Shown: positions 16,773-26,110, numbered from the stretch's first letter. The stretch: DNA of 64,000 bases from CAVRIA01 sp963721115 (GCA_963721115.1 CAVRIA010000001.1:34489-98488); one strand, 5' to 3'. Notes: a model not told the origin generated them from the letters alone. Numbers and translations: made by a program.

Positions 16773-17410
16773 GTCGGTCGAATCGGTTGCAGCGCATCGG
16801 ATGGCGCGGTCCGCTCGCCGCTCTCTGCCTGCTCGCGCTCGTGGCATTCGGGCCGGGCTGCGCGGCGCGCGCGATTCGGGGAGGAGAGGGGACGGCGAAC
16901 CCGAACCTGGACCGCCCGGCCCTCAGTGTCACGCTCGATCGCGACGACATCACCTATCTCGTCGCCGACTACCTGGAGCGCCTCGAGGCGTCTCCGTTCT
17001 GGCAGAAGACGATCAAGGGCGCGCCGCAGCCGCCGGTCGTCGCCATCTGGCCGATCCAGAACGCCACCACGCAGCACCTCGACGACCAGATGCTGACGCT
17101 GCTGTCGTCGATCGAGACGGCGCTGGTCAATACGGCGGCCGTACGCGTCGTCGACCGCAGCCGCCAGGAAGCGCTGGCGGACGAGATCGGCATCCAGCAC
17201 GGCGCCATCTACGATCCCAAGAGTGCGCAGCAGCTCGGCCGCCAGCTCGGCGCGCAGTACTTCTTCACCGGCAAGATCACCTCCGTCGACGAGCGTCTGA
17301 ACAAGCTGCGGCGCGTGCAGTACACGCTCTTCATGCAGGTGATCGAGATCGAGAACGGGCTGATCCGCTTCCAGAGCGAGGTAGCGCGTTCGAAGGCTCT
17401 GCAGCGGTAG
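16769..17410 (+). CDS. LpoB-like penicillin-binding-protein activator lipoprotein
   Basis: 213 residues. Lipoprotein signal with Cys in FGPGCAAR (about residue 28). The body matches the LpoB/YcfM pattern: ITYLVADYLERL, VVAIWPIQNATTQHLDDQML, SSIETALVNTAAVRVVDRSRQEALADEI, and QLGRQLGAQYFFTGKITSVDE. In E. coli LpoB reaches from the outer membrane to stimulate PBP1b. Start ATG 16769 overlaps the preceding stop; the COG3014 lipoprotein follows 10 bases downstream. The same three-gene association (small YcfL/YceK-type protein, LpoB, COG3014) is found in gammaproteobacteria, supporting the call. Confidence 0.85.
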   Translation: MSRSNRLQRIGWRGPLAALCLLALVAFGPGCAARAIRGGEGTANPNLDRPALSVTLDRDDITYLVADYLERLEASPFWQKTIKGAPQPPVVAIWPIQNATTQHLDDQMLTLLSSIETALVNTAAVRVVDRSRQEALADEIGIQHGAIYDPKSAQQLGRQLGAQYFFTGKITSVDERLNKLRRVQYTLFMQVIEIENGLIRFQSEVARSKALQR

Positions 17411-17420
17411 ATCCGTACCG

Positions 17421-18776
17421 GTGATGGGTCGCAGAAGCGGGCCGGCGGCCGTCCGGGCGGCCCTGGTCGCGCTGGTCGCGACCGCGCTGGCGGGCTGTGC
17501 CACGTATACGGACAGGCTCGTTCAGGCGAGCCTCGACACGTCGGTCGGCAACTATCCGGGCGCCATCTCGCAGCTGAACGACGTCCTCGGCGTGAAGTCG
17601 GCGGACGAGCTGCCGGACCACTGGGGCGGGGACCGGCCGCTGTGCGCTCTCGAGCGCGGCTCGCTGCAGCAGGCGCTCGACCGCTTCGGCGGCTCGTCGC
17701 GCGATCTCTCCGCCGCGGAGGGGGAGCTCGAGCTGCTCGACCTGAAAAACGACGCGGTGGGCGTTCTGGGCAGCTACCTGTACAGCGACAGCGTCAAGAC
17801 CTACAAGACGCCTCCCAGCGAGCGGCTGGCGCTCAACCCGATCAATATGCTGAACTACCTGGCGCTCGGCGATCTCGACGGCGCTGCGGTCGAGGCGCGC
17901 CGCTTCCAGGTGATGCGCGACTACCTGGACTCGGAGAACATCGAGGCCGCGGGGCCGGCGACCCTCGGTACCTACCTGGCGGGCTTCGTGTTCGAGCGCC
18001 GCGGCGAAGGCGACCGCGCGCTCCGCTACTACGACGAGGCGCTCGCGCGCGGGCCGCTCCGCTCGCTCGTCGCTCCGGTCGCGAGATTGGCGCGGGTGAA
18101 TCCGTACCGGGGTTCGCACATCTCCGAGCTGCTGGCGCAGAGCTCCGGTGGAGCGAACGCCGCCCCCCCGGAAGGAGAGCTGCTGATCGTGCTCGGCCTC
18201 GGCCGCGTGCCGCACAAGGAGCCGCGGCGCATCCCGGTCGGCGCGGCGATCGGCATCGCCGGCACCTACGTCACCGGCAATCTCGACGTTCTCAAATACA
18301 GCGTGAGCAAGGTCGTGGTCTATCCCGATCTGGTCTCGACGCCGAGCTCGCTCGGCGCTCCCGCCGTGCGCGTCGACGGCGGTCCGGTGGAGGTCGAGGA
18401 GCTGACCGACCTCGGCGCCGCGATCCGCTCCGAGTACGAGGAGATGAAGCCGAAGATCATCGCCGCGGCGTTGACGCGCCTGGCGGCGCGCGCCGCGGTC
18501 GCGGAAGGGATCCGCGCCGGGGGGAACCAGCAGAGCAGCGCCCTGGGCGACGTTCTGAGCATCCTCTTCGAGTCGGCCCTGGTCGCCCTCGACCGCCCGG
18601 ACACCCGCTCGTGGACGATGCTGCCGGATCGTGTCCTGGTGGCGCGCGTACCCGCGACGCCGGGACGGCACGACGTCGACGTGAGCTTCGACGGGACCGC
18701 GTCGGCCGATCGGAGCCAGTCCGTCGAGATCGCGGCGAACGGCTACGCCGCCGTCGTCGTCACCGAGCCGCGCTAG
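17421..18776 (+). CDS. COG3014-type conserved lipoprotein (TPR-like), LpoB operon partner
   Basis: 451 residues starting GTG 17421 (or ATG 17424). Lipobox at ALAGCATYTD. N-terminal half is helical and TPR-like (NYPGAISQLNDVLG, ALGDLDGAAVEARRFQVMRDYLDS, ERRGEGDRALRYYDEALARG); C-terminal half contains beta-rich segments (GELLIVLGLGRVPHKEPRRIPVG, RSWTMLPDRVLVARVPATPG). This matches the uncharacterised COG3014 family that accompanies LpoB-like genes. Likely an outer-membrane lipoprotein involved in envelope or peptidoglycan assembly; no biochemical role is known to me. Confidence 0.78.
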   Translation: MMGRRSGPAAVRAALVALVATALAGCATYTDRLVQASLDTSVGNYPGAISQLNDVLGVKSADELPDHWGGDRPLCALERGSLQQALDRFGGSSRDLSAAEGELELLDLKNDAVGVLGSYLYSDSVKTYKTPPSERLALNPINMLNYLALGDLDGAAVEARRFQVMRDYLDSENIEAAGPATLGTYLAGFVFERRGEGDRALRYYDEALARGPLRSLVAPVARLARVNPYRGSHISELLAQSSGGANAAPPEGELLIVLGLGRVPHKEPRRIPVGAAIGIAGTYVTGNLDVLKYSVSKVVVYPDLVSTPSSLGAPAVRVDGGPVEVEELTDLGAAIRSEYEEMKPKIIAAALTRLAARAAVAEGIRAGGNQQSSALGDVLSILFESALVALDRPDTRSWTMLPDRVLVARVPATPGRHDVDVSFDGTASADRSQSVEIAANGYAAVVVTEPR

Positions 18777-18809
18777 CTCTTCCGTTGGTGTGCCTCGGCG
18801 CACGGCGAA

Positions 18810-18835
18810 TTGACAGAGTCGGTCGGGAGTAATAG
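18810..18835 (+). promoter_or_regulatory. Candidate promoter upstream of purM
   Basis: A perfect -35 TTGACA at 18810-18815 lies 58 bases before the purM start. The best -10 match is TAATAG at 18830-18835, only 14 bases away, shorter than the ideal 17. Weak call based on the -35 alone. Confidence 0.3.
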
Positions 18836-18873
18836 TCGAACGGGCGGTCTTTCCCTTCGCCGAAGAGCATTCG

Positions 18874-20010
18874 ATGAGTCGATCCGAGCCGCCGCACGAG
18901 CGCGGGAAACCGCTGACGTACCGGGACGTCGGCGTCGCGGTTGCCGGCCGCGACGAATCGAGTCTCGGTCCGCTCGGGCAGTGGATCGTCAAGACCTTCG
19001 AGCTCAACGCGGCTCGTCCCCAGCTGCCTCTCGGCTACTACGCCAACGTCCTGCCGTTGAGTGCGGATCTGAGCCTGGCGATCTCGACCGACGGCGTCGG
19101 CACGAAGATCCTGGTCGCCGAGGAAGTGGGCAAGTACGATACGGTCGGCATCGACTGTGTCGCGATGAATGCCAACGACATCATCTGCGTCGGGGCGCGT
19201 CCGATCTCGATGGTCGACTACATCGCGGTGGAAAGGGCCGATCCCGACTTCCTCGGCCAGATCGGCAAGGGTCTGTACGAAGGGGCGGCGCAGGCGGGGA
19301 TCAACATCCCGGCCGGAGAGATCGCGCAGGTCAAGGAGATGATTCGCGGTGTTCGCGAGGACCGCGGCTTCGATCTGGTCGGAACCTGCGTCGGTACGGT
19401 GAGGCCGGACCGCATCCTCATCGGCCAGGATGTCCGCCCCGGCGACGTCGTCCTCGGCTTGCCGAGCAGCGGGGTTCACAGCAACGGCTTCACGCTGGCT
19501 CGGATGGTCCTGCGCCAGGCGGGGCTGCGCTACTCCGATCACGTCGGTGAGCTCGGCAGGACGCTCGGCGAGGAGCTGCTGACGCCCACCCACATCTACG
19601 TCCGCGAGGTGGTCGACATGCTCGACCAGGGCGTGGCGATCAAGGCGCTCATCCACGTGACCGGAGACGGATTTCTCAACCTGACACGCGTCAAGGCGGA
19701 GGTCGGCTACGTCATCGACCACCTCCTGGAAGCGCCGCCGATCTTCTCTCTCATCCAGAAGCACGGGGATTTACCGGACGCGGAGATGTATCGCGTCTAC
19801 AACATGGGCACCGGCTTCTGCATCGTCGTCGACCCGCGCGACGCGGCGCGCGCCGGCGAGATCGCCAGCCGGCACGGCCGCGCCTCGGCGCTCGTCGGCT
19901 ATGCCGTCGAGGATCCGCAACGCCGCGTCTGGATCCCGCAGCGCAAGCTGGTTGGCAAGGGCGACGTCTTCGAGACGACCGCCGCGACCCCGCCCCCCTG
20001 TCCGACCTGA
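18874..20010 (+). CDS. purM: Phosphoribosylformylglycinamidine cyclo-ligase (AIR synthetase)
   Basis: Fifth step of purine synthesis: ATP-dependent closure of FGAM to AIR. Motifs: TYRDVGVAVAGRD (N-terminal), ISTDGVGTKILVAEE, DCVAMNANDIICVGARPISMVDYIA (central ATP/Mg site), GLPSSGVHSNGFTLAR, and IHVTGDGFLNLTR. 378 residues, slightly longer than usual because of an unrelated N-terminal tail (about 15 residues) and a Pro-rich C-terminus. No other purine genes are adjacent. Confidence 0.95.
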   Translation: MSRSEPPHERGKPLTYRDVGVAVAGRDESSLGPLGQWIVKTFELNAARPQLPLGYYANVLPLSADLSLAISTDGVGTKILVAEEVGKYDTVGIDCVAMNANDIICVGARPISMVDYIAVERADPDFLGQIGKGLYEGAAQAGINIPAGEIAQVKEMIRGVREDRGFDLVGTCVGTVRPDRILIGQDVRPGDVVLGLPSSGVHSNGFTLARMVLRQAGLRYSDHVGELGRTLGEELLTPTHIYVREVVDMLDQGVAIKALIHVTGDGFLNLTRVKAEVGYVIDHLLEAPPIFSLIQKHGDLPDAEMYRVYNMGTGFCIVVDPRDAARAGEIASRHGRASALVGYAVEDPQRRVWIPQRKLVGKGDVFETTAATPPPCPT

Positions 20011-20094
20011 GTCGAGGCGAGGCACGAGGGTCGAAAAGAGATACCTCGCCCGCTCGCGCCTTGTGCCTCATGCCTCCCTCTCGTAAAAGGGCGC

Positions 20095-20484
20095 GTGGCC
20101 GTCCGAATCTTTCTCGTGCTCTCGGCGCTGGTGTGGGCGCCGTACGGCTTCTTCCTCCTGCTGCATCCCTCCTCCCTGGCGGGGATCGCCGGCGTCGTGG
20201 CCGGCAACACCACCGGTACGACGGAGCTGCGCGCCATGTACGGCGGCCTGGAGCTCGGTCTGGGGTTGCTGTGTACCGCTGCCGCGGTGCGGCCGCGGCT
20301 GGTCCGGACCGCGCTGACGGCGCTCGCCTTCCTCTGCGCCGGCCTCGCGATCGGCCGGCTGATCGGCGTCGCCACCGACGGCGGGTTCTCCGGCTACACG
20401 TTCGGCGCTCTGGTCTTCGAGATCGGCTCCGCGACCCTGGCCGGAAGCTTCTTGCGGCGGACAGGGAAGGACGGAGACCGGTGA
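20095..20484 (+). CDS. DUF4345-type small membrane protein
   Basis: 129 residues with four predicted membrane segments (FLVLSALVWAPYGFFLLLHP; LELGLGLLCTAAAV; ALTALAFLCAGLAIGRLIG; FGALVFEIGSATLAGSFL). The pattern GTTELRAMYGGLELGLG between helices one and two is typical of the DUF4345 family. GTG start at 20095 after AAAGGG. No function known. Confidence 0.7.
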   Translation: MAVRIFLVLSALVWAPYGFFLLLHPSSLAGIAGVVAGNTTGTTELRAMYGGLELGLGLLCTAAAVRPRLVRTALTALAFLCAGLAIGRLIGVATDGGFSGYTFGALVFEIGSATLAGSFLRRTGKDGDR

Positions 20485-20497
20485 CCGGGCTCTGCCT

Positions 20498-20644
20498 ATT
20501 GATTCGAGCCGGCGGTGCGACCGCCGAAGGTTGTTGATTGAGTTGTTGGGTTGTTTGTTGTTGGTACTTGAGGCTTCAACAACCGACAACCCAACAACGA
20601 ACAACCTGGTGGGGTGGCTGGGCGGATTGTTGGGCAAAGCCCGG
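20498..20644. repeat. REP-like palindromic element, copy 1
   Basis: About 147 bases. It opens with ATTGATTCGAGCCGGCGG, followed by a long TTG-rich inverted repeat (left arm ~20531-20566, right arm ~20578-20608) and a tail GGCGGATTGTTGGGCAAAGC. The same element occurs in reverse complement at 63026-63140, right at the edge of a truncated RAYT transposase. Placed between the DUF4345 and HpnK-like genes. Confidence 0.8.
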
Positions 20645-20667
20645 TGACCAGTGACCGGGCCCGGTTC

Positions 20668-21567
20668 ATGACGAGCAAACGACTGATCGTCTCGGCGGAC
20701 GATTTCGGCATGTCGCCCGGAGTCAACGCCGGCGTGATCCGCGCGCACCGCGACGGCATCCTGACCGACGCCAGTCTAATGGTGAATGGCCAGGCCTTCG
20801 AGGATGCGGTGGCGCTGGCGCTCAGGCACCCGGAGCTGTCCGTCGGGCTGCACCTGATGCTCGTTCAGGGGCACGCCGCCGCCCCTGCCGGCGAGATCCC
20901 CCTGCTCGCCGACCCGAGCGGGATGTTCGGCATGAAGCCGGTCTGGAACGGCCTGCGATACTTCTTCCTGCCCGGCGTGCGAGCGCAGCTGCGGCGCGAG
21001 ATCGAGGCGCAGCTCGAGAAGTTTCGGGCCACCGGACTGCCGCTGTCGCACGTCGACGGTCATCTGACGATTCACATGCATCCGGTCGTTCTCGACATCC
21101 TCATCGATCTCGCGGAACGCTTCGACATCCGCGCCATGCGGCTGCCGCGCGAGCCGCTCGGTCCGGCGCTGGCGTTCGACCGCCGACACCTCGGGCGCAA
21201 GCTGTTCGAGGCGACCTCCTTCGCGGCCCTGTCTCGTCGTGCGCGGCCCCGCCTGGCGGCCGCCGGCATCCGCCATCCCGACCGCATGTACGGCCTGCAC
21301 CAGACCGGACACGTCTCCGAAGAGTACGTACTCTCGGTGCTGCGGGAGCTGCCGGCGGGAGTCAGCGAGCTGTACTGCCACGCCGCCGTTCTCGACGACG
21401 AAGCGCGCCGGTGGCGCCCGGCCGACTACGAGAGCGAGGGCGAGCTGGCGGCGCTGCTGAGCCCGCGCGTGCGCGCGGCGATCGAGGAGGCGGGAATCGT
21501 GCGGACGAGCTACCGGCAGCTCTCCGACGAGAGGGTATCCGAGCGAACCCCTCCGCCGCCCCTTTGA
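20668..21567 (+). CDS. hpnK: ChbG/HpnK-family (YdjC-fold) deacetylase
   Basis: 299 residues. N-terminal metal-site motif VSADDFGMSPGVNAGVIRAH, then SVGLHLMLVQG and SHVDGHLTIHMHP (His ligands), and HAAVLDDE at the end. The family removes acyl groups from N-acetylated sugars; the HpnK branch is associated with hopanoid side-chain glycosides, which is my preferred reading on overall similarity, but no other hpn gene is in the window. Start ATG 20668 (in-frame extension to 20614 runs into the repeat element). The last codons and the TGA stop lie inside a dispersed repeat module that starts about 21549. Confidence 0.7.
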   Translation: MTSKRLIVSADDFGMSPGVNAGVIRAHRDGILTDASLMVNGQAFEDAVALALRHPELSVGLHLMLVQGHAAAPAGEIPLLADPSGMFGMKPVWNGLRYFFLPGVRAQLRREIEAQLEKFRATGLPLSHVDGHLTIHMHPVVLDILIDLAERFDIRAMRLPREPLGPALAFDRRHLGRKLFEATSFAALSRRARPRLAAAGIRHPDRMYGLHQTGHVSEEYVLSVLRELPAGVSELYCHAAVLDDEARRWRPADYESEGELAALLSPRVRAAIEEAGIVRTSYRQLSDERVSERTPPPPL

Positions 21568-21862
21568 TCACAAGGAACCGGTTTGTTTGTGCGGGGCTTG
21601 CGCCCCTGCAACCCCTCCGGGGAGGGAACCGCTCAGACGCCGCGGTTCCCGCGGCCGCATCGGCAGTTGTCGGCAGTTGATTGTGGTGCGGGCGTCCCGC
21701 CTGCACGGGGCTGGGTTGGAGGGGGAGAGAGCGGTCCTTTGGACCGCTATGCAGGCCGGAGGCCTACACCACAAGAGAGATTCCCTCCCCGCGCCCCTCT
21801 CTCCGGTGGCTCCGAACAACCAACAACTCAACAACCCAACAACCTGCCCTTCAGCCCTCTTC
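21549..21862. repeat. Mosaic palindromic repeat island, copy A (reverse orientation)
   Basis: Fills the gap between the HpnK-like and MFS genes. Order: CTCCCCTTTGATCAC-like edge, GCGGGGCTTGCGCCCCTGC palindrome, GGAGGGAACCGC arm, a ~130-base inserted module (about 21650-21780) with GCGGGCGTCCCGC and GGCCGGAGGCC palindromes, then a TTG/CAA-rich segment (about 21813-21850). Shares most of its length with 25500-26110, 28010-28545 and 28625-29010. Confidence 0.85.
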
Positions 21863-21874
21863 GAACGGATTGCC

Positions 21875-23164
21875 TCACACCCGGGGGCGCGGCTCTTCGA
21901 GCCCCACGCCCGGGCGGTAGCGGCGCAGCTCGCCCAGCTTGGCGGCGACGATGGCCAGTACCACCAGGCAGCCGATGCCGCCGCTGACCACGGCGAAGGT
22001 GGCGCTGGTCAGCGCCGCGACGAACCCCGACTCGACGGCGCCGAGCTGGTTCGAGGCGCCGATGAAGATCAGATTGACCGAGCTGACCCGGCCGCGGATC
22101 TCGTCGGGAGTCGAGAGCTGGACGATCATCGCCCGCGTCACCACGCTCACCTGGTCGGCCATGCCGGCGACGATGAAGGCCGCCACCGACAGCGGGAAGG
22201 AGCGGGAGAGGCCGAAGACGATGGTCGACAGGCCGTAGACGCCGACGGCGATCAGGAGCGCGCGCCCCGGCCTCTCGATGGTGCGCAGGGCGAGGAGGAT
22301 CACCGACATCGACAGCGTGCCGATCTCCAGCGCTGAGGTCAGCAGGCCGTAGCCGCGCGGGCCGACGTGCAGGATGTCGGTGGCGAAGATCGGCAGCAGG
22401 GCGGTGGCGCCGGCGAAGATGACGGCGAACATGTCCAGGGTCATGGCGCCGAGCACCGCCTGGCGGCTGCGCACGAACGAGACGCCCTCGCGAATCGCCT
22501 CGAGGCTCACCTCCCGTCGCCCGCGTGTCAGCGGCCGCGCTCGGACGAAGGCCAGGGCGGCCAGAGAGGCGCCGATCAGCGCGGCGTGCAGCAGATAGGC
22601 CGCGGCGACGCCGAACTCGGCGATCACGAAGCCCATGGCGAGCGGGCCCGACACCCAGGCGAGGTTCTGCACCGTGGAGTTCACCACCACGGCGTTCGGA
22701 AAGAGGGCGCGCGGCACCAGGGACGGCAGAAGCGCGGCGCGGGCGGGTCCCTCGAACGACGTCGCCACGGCGGCGAGCAGAATGACGCCGTAGAAGAGGG
22801 CGAGGTGCAGCTCGCCGCGGGAGCTGGCCACGTACAGGGCCAGCGATCCCAGCATGGTGACGGCCAGCGCGCTCATGATGATGCGCAGGCGGTCGTAGGT
22901 GTCCGCCACGGCGCCGGCCAGCAGGCTGAGCAGCAGCGTGGGCACGAACTGCACCAGGCCGATCAGGCCGAGGTGGAAGGCCGAGCCGGTGATGGCGAAG
23001 ATCTGCCAGGCGAATGTCGCCCGCAGCAGGGTCCGCGCCGCGCCGGAGAAAAAGCGGCTGACGATGAACAGCCGAAAGCTGCGATCGCGCAGCACCAGCA
23101 GAGTGCCGTGGCTCTGTGCGGTGGAATCGTCCGACATCGAAGTCCGAGGAAGTTCGCTGGTCAC
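21875..23164 (-). CDS. MFS transporter (EntS-like drug/siderophore exporter type)
   Basis: 429 residues with 12 predicted membrane helices. N-terminal LRDRSFRLFIVSRFFSGAARTLLRATFAWQIF and the loop GAVADTYDRLRII (MFS motif A form) match the EntS/MFS_3 group; GPLAMGFVIAEFGVAAAYLLHA and VSVVTRAMIVQLSTPDEIRGRVSSVN are the second-half counterparts. Starts at GTG 23164 or ATG 23137; neither has a strong ribosome binding site. Substrate unknown. Separated from the divergent acylase gene by a CAA-rich repeat. Confidence 0.85.
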   Translation of the reverse strand: MTSELPRTSMSDDSTAQSHGTLLVLRDRSFRLFIVSRFFSGAARTLLRATFAWQIFAITGSAFHLGLIGLVQFVPTLLLSLLAGAVADTYDRLRIIMSALAVTMLGSLALYVASSRGELHLALFYGVILLAAVATSFEGPARAALLPSLVPRALFPNAVVVNSTVQNLAWVSGPLAMGFVIAEFGVAAAYLLHAALIGASLAALAFVRARPLTRGRREVSLEAIREGVSFVRSRQAVLGAMTLDMFAVIFAGATALLPIFATDILHVGPRGYGLLTSALEIGTLSMSVILLALRTIERPGRALLIAVGVYGLSTIVFGLSRSFPLSVAAFIVAGMADQVSVVTRAMIVQLSTPDEIRGRVSSVNLIFIGASNQLGAVESGFVAALTSATFAVVSGGIGCLVVLAIVAAKLGELRRYRPGVGLEEPRPRV

Positions 23165-23206
23165 CCTGTTCGGTCGTGTTCTCTCAGGCTCATTCGCTCG
23201 GCTTCC

Positions 23207-23240
23207 CTAACAACCCAGCAGCCCAACAACCAACAACCTG
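23207..23240. repeat. CAA/TTG-rich intergenic repeat
   Basis: A 34-base stretch of CCAACAACC-type units between divergent genes (MFS and penicillin acylase family), same sequence type as the TTG-rich modules elsewhere in the window. Confidence 0.6.
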
Positions 23241-23301
23241 CCTCTTTCTTCCCCTCGCGCCGCCGATGGGTTAGACCAGACCCGGTTTGCAGGAGGTGAG
23301 C

Positions 23302-25458
23302 GTGAGCGAGATCGGGTTCGACCTGGTGCGCGACGAGAACGGCGTGCCGCACGTGCAGGCGAGCGACGACGTCGGACTGTACCGCGGCCTGGGCTACTGC
23401 CACGCGTTCGATCGCGGGTTGCAGATGGTGCTCGCCCGCATCCTGTTCCAGGGACGCGGCTCGGAGATCATCGGGTCGAGCGACGACATGCTGCAGTCCG
23501 ATCGCTTCTTTCGCCGGCTGAACCTGAGTGCGGGAGCGGCCGGGGAAACGGAGAAGCTGACCGAGGCCGAGCGGGCCGCCGCCGTCGCCTACTGCGAGGG
23601 GGCGAGCCTCGCTCTGCGGGAACGCCCGCCCTGGGAGCTGAGGCTGATCGGACACCGGCCGCCTCCGTGGACCGTGGCGGACGCCGTCGCTCTCTCCCGC
23701 GCCGTCGGCTACGTCTCCCTGGCGCAGAGCCAGGGTGACATGGAACGTCTGCTGGTCGAGATGGTCCAGGGCGGCGTCTCGCGCCAGCACCTGGAGGAGC
23801 TCTTCCCCGGCGCCCTCGCCGACCTCGATCTCGATCTACTCTGCCGCGTGCAGCTCGGAGAACGGTTGGTCCCCGACTCGGTGCGCTGGAGCGCCGCGGT
23901 GCCGCGCGCCGTCGCCTCCAACAACTGGGTCCTCTCCGGCCGCAAGACCGCCAGCGGGCTCCCCATCCTGGCGAACGACCCGCACTTGGAGGTCAATCGC
24001 CTGCCGGCTGTGTGGTACGAGGTTGTCCTCGAATGCGGCGACCGCTTCTGCACCGCCGCCACCATGCCAGGACTTCCCGGGCTGCTTCTCGGCCGTACCA
24101 ACGATCTCGCCTGGGGCGCGACCTACAGCGCCGCGGACGCCACCGACTCGTGGGTCGAGGACTGCCGCGACGGTGCCTATCGCCGAGCCGTCGACGGCGC
24201 CGACGAGTGGCTGCCCTTCCGCTCGCGCAGCGAGGTGATCCGCCGGCGCAAGAAGGCGGACGTCCTCGTTACCTTCTACGAGAACGAGCACGGCGTGCTC
24301 GACGGCGACCCCAACCGGCCCGGCCTGTACCTGGCGACCCGCTGGGCCGGCGCGTCGGGCACGGGCGCCGCATCGCTGGCCGGCGTCGTCGGCATCCTCC
24401 ACGCCGGGACGGTCGAAGCGGGCATGGAGTGCCTGGGGCGCCTCGAGACGTCGTGGAACTGGGTGCTGGCCGACCGCCACGGCGACATCGGCTACCAGAT
24501 GTCCGGCCTGCTGCCGCGCCGGCGACCGGGCTGCAGCGGCCTGGTGCCGCTGCCGGGGTGGGATCCCGCCAACGACTGGCAGGGCTTCGTCCCCCACGCC
24601 GAGCTGCCGCGCGCGGTCAACCCCGAGGCGGGCTTTCTCGTCACCGCCAACGACGACCTCAACCACCTCGGCGCCACCGGTCCGATCAACCTGCCGATGG
24701 GTCCGCACCGCGCCGAGCGCATCGCCGAGGTCCTGGCCGGGCGCGACGGCTGGACGGTCGCGGACACCGAGCGCCTGCAGATGGACGTCTACTCCACGCA
24801 GGCGGCGCGCTTCATGGACGTGCTGCGCCCGCTCCTGCCGGCGAACCGCGAGGGGCAGATCCTGCACGACTGGGACTGCCGCTACGACCTCGATTCGCGC
24901 GGCGCCGCGCTGTTCGAGAGGGTCTATCGCGAGCTCGTCGCCGACGTGTTCGGCCGCGCCTGCGGCAACGACGTGCTGCGGTTCCTCCAGCGCGAGACCG
25001 GCATCCTGGCCGGCTTCTACCTCAACTTCGACCGCGTGCTACTGGCGGAGGAAAGCGTCTGGTTCGACGGCGAGTCGAGGGACGCCGTGCTCGGCCGCGT
25101 CGCGCAGAGAGCCCTGGCCACGCCGGCGAAGGCCTGGGTCGCCGAGCAACAGGTGGTGATGAAGCACCTGCTGCTCGGCGACCGATTCCCCTCCTGGATG
25201 GGCTTCAACCACGGCCCGATCGCGCTGCGCGGGGGACGCGCGACGGTTCACCAGGGGCAGATCTTTCGCTCCGGCGGACGCGTGACGAGCTTCGCTCCCT
25301 CGTATCGCGTCGTCACCGACTTTGCCGAGGAGGCGTCTCACACGGCGCTCGCCGGCGGTCCATCGGAGCGCCGCTTCTCGCCCTGGTACACCTCGGGCGT
25401 CGACGACTGGATGGCCGGCCGCTTCAAGACGCTGCGGCCGTCGCGCCGCAGCGACTGA
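23302..25458 (+). CDS. Penicillin acylase-family Ntn-hydrolase
   Basis: 718 residues. N-terminal alpha-chain motif VRDENGVPHVQASDDVGLYRGLGYCHAFDRG; the nucleophile is Ser206 in AVASNNWVLSG, which becomes the N-terminus of the beta chain after autocatalytic cleavage in this family. Also LPILANDPHLE, PGLLLGRTNDLAWG and ETSWNWVLADRHGDIGYQMSG. GTG 23302 chosen because AGGAGG at 23291-23296 is correctly placed. No signal peptide is visible, so it is predicted cytoplasmic, unlike periplasmic penicillin G acylase. Substrates in the family include beta-lactams, acyl-homoserine lactones and other amides; the sequence does not decide. Confidence 0.9.
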   Translation: MSEIGFDLVRDENGVPHVQASDDVGLYRGLGYCHAFDRGLQMVLARILFQGRGSEIIGSSDDMLQSDRFFRRLNLSAGAAGETEKLTEAERAAAVAYCEGASLALRERPPWELRLIGHRPPPWTVADAVALSRAVGYVSLAQSQGDMERLLVEMVQGGVSRQHLEELFPGALADLDLDLLCRVQLGERLVPDSVRWSAAVPRAVASNNWVLSGRKTASGLPILANDPHLEVNRLPAVWYEVVLECGDRFCTAATMPGLPGLLLGRTNDLAWGATYSAADATDSWVEDCRDGAYRRAVDGADEWLPFRSRSEVIRRRKKADVLVTFYENEHGVLDGDPNRPGLYLATRWAGASGTGAASLAGVVGILHAGTVEAGMECLGRLETSWNWVLADRHGDIGYQMSGLLPRRRPGCSGLVPLPGWDPANDWQGFVPHAELPRAVNPEAGFLVTANDDLNHLGATGPINLPMGPHRAERIAEVLAGRDGWTVADTERLQMDVYSTQAARFMDVLRPLLPANREGQILHDWDCRYDLDSRGAALFERVYRELVADVFGRACGNDVLRFLQRETGILAGFYLNFDRVLLAEESVWFDGESRDAVLGRVAQRALATPAKAWVAEQQVVMKHLLLGDRFPSWMGFNHGPIALRGGRATVHQGQIFRSGGRVTSFAPSYRVVTDFAEEASHTALAGGPSERRFSPWYTSGVDDWMAGRFKTLRPSRRSD

Positions 25459-25499
25459 GGGTCTCTTTATCGGTGGCTCGCAGGCGCTCCGTTACACGG

Positions 25500-26110
25500 C
25501 CGCGGAGGGGCGGCGGGTCTTTCCGTGGAAGTCCAGACAACGGCGGAGACAAGAAGCCCCACCGCCTCCCCGTTGATCACAAGGAACCGGGCTGTTCTGT
25601 GCGGGGCTTGCGCCCCTGCGGCCCCACCGGGGAGGGAACCGCTCAGACGCCGCGGTTCCCGCGGCCGCATCGGCAGTTGTCGGCAGTTGATTGTGGTGCG
25701 GGCGTCCCGCCTGCACGGGGTTGGGTTGGAGGGGAGAGAGCGGTCCGATGGACCGCTATGCAGGCCGGAGGCCTACACCACAAGAGCGGTTCCCTCCCCG
25801 CGCCCCTCTCTCCGGTGGCTCCGCTCCGAGGCGAATCCGCTTCCCCGCTCAGCACCGGACCTGGCGGTCGGCGCGCGTAACGGGATCCGCCTCACTGCCT
25901 GAATCTACGCGCCACTGACGGGAGCCGACTCCCTCGGTCTCGCGCACGGCTTCACCACCGCGCCACTCTCTGCCGATCTCGTCCTCCGCCTCTTCGAAGG
26001 GTCGAGACCTTGAGTTTTGATTTCTGATTTCCGAACCCCAACAACCCAACAGCTCAACAGCCCAACAACCTGCCCTTTCCCGCCTCTTCGAAAGGTCGAG
26101 GCCTTGGAGT
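25500..26110. repeat. Mosaic palindromic repeat island, copy B (reverse orientation)
   Basis: About 610 bases without a gene. Nearly the same modules as 28010-28545 in reverse complement, plus the ~130-base extra module also seen in 21549-21862 (here about 25665-25790). Contains two copies of the CGCCTCTTCGAAAGGTCGAG-type unit (about 25988-26010 and 26085-26107) and a CAA-rich block between them. The module with TCAGTGGCGCGTAGATTCAG (in reverse) is at about 25890-25920. Confidence 0.88.
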
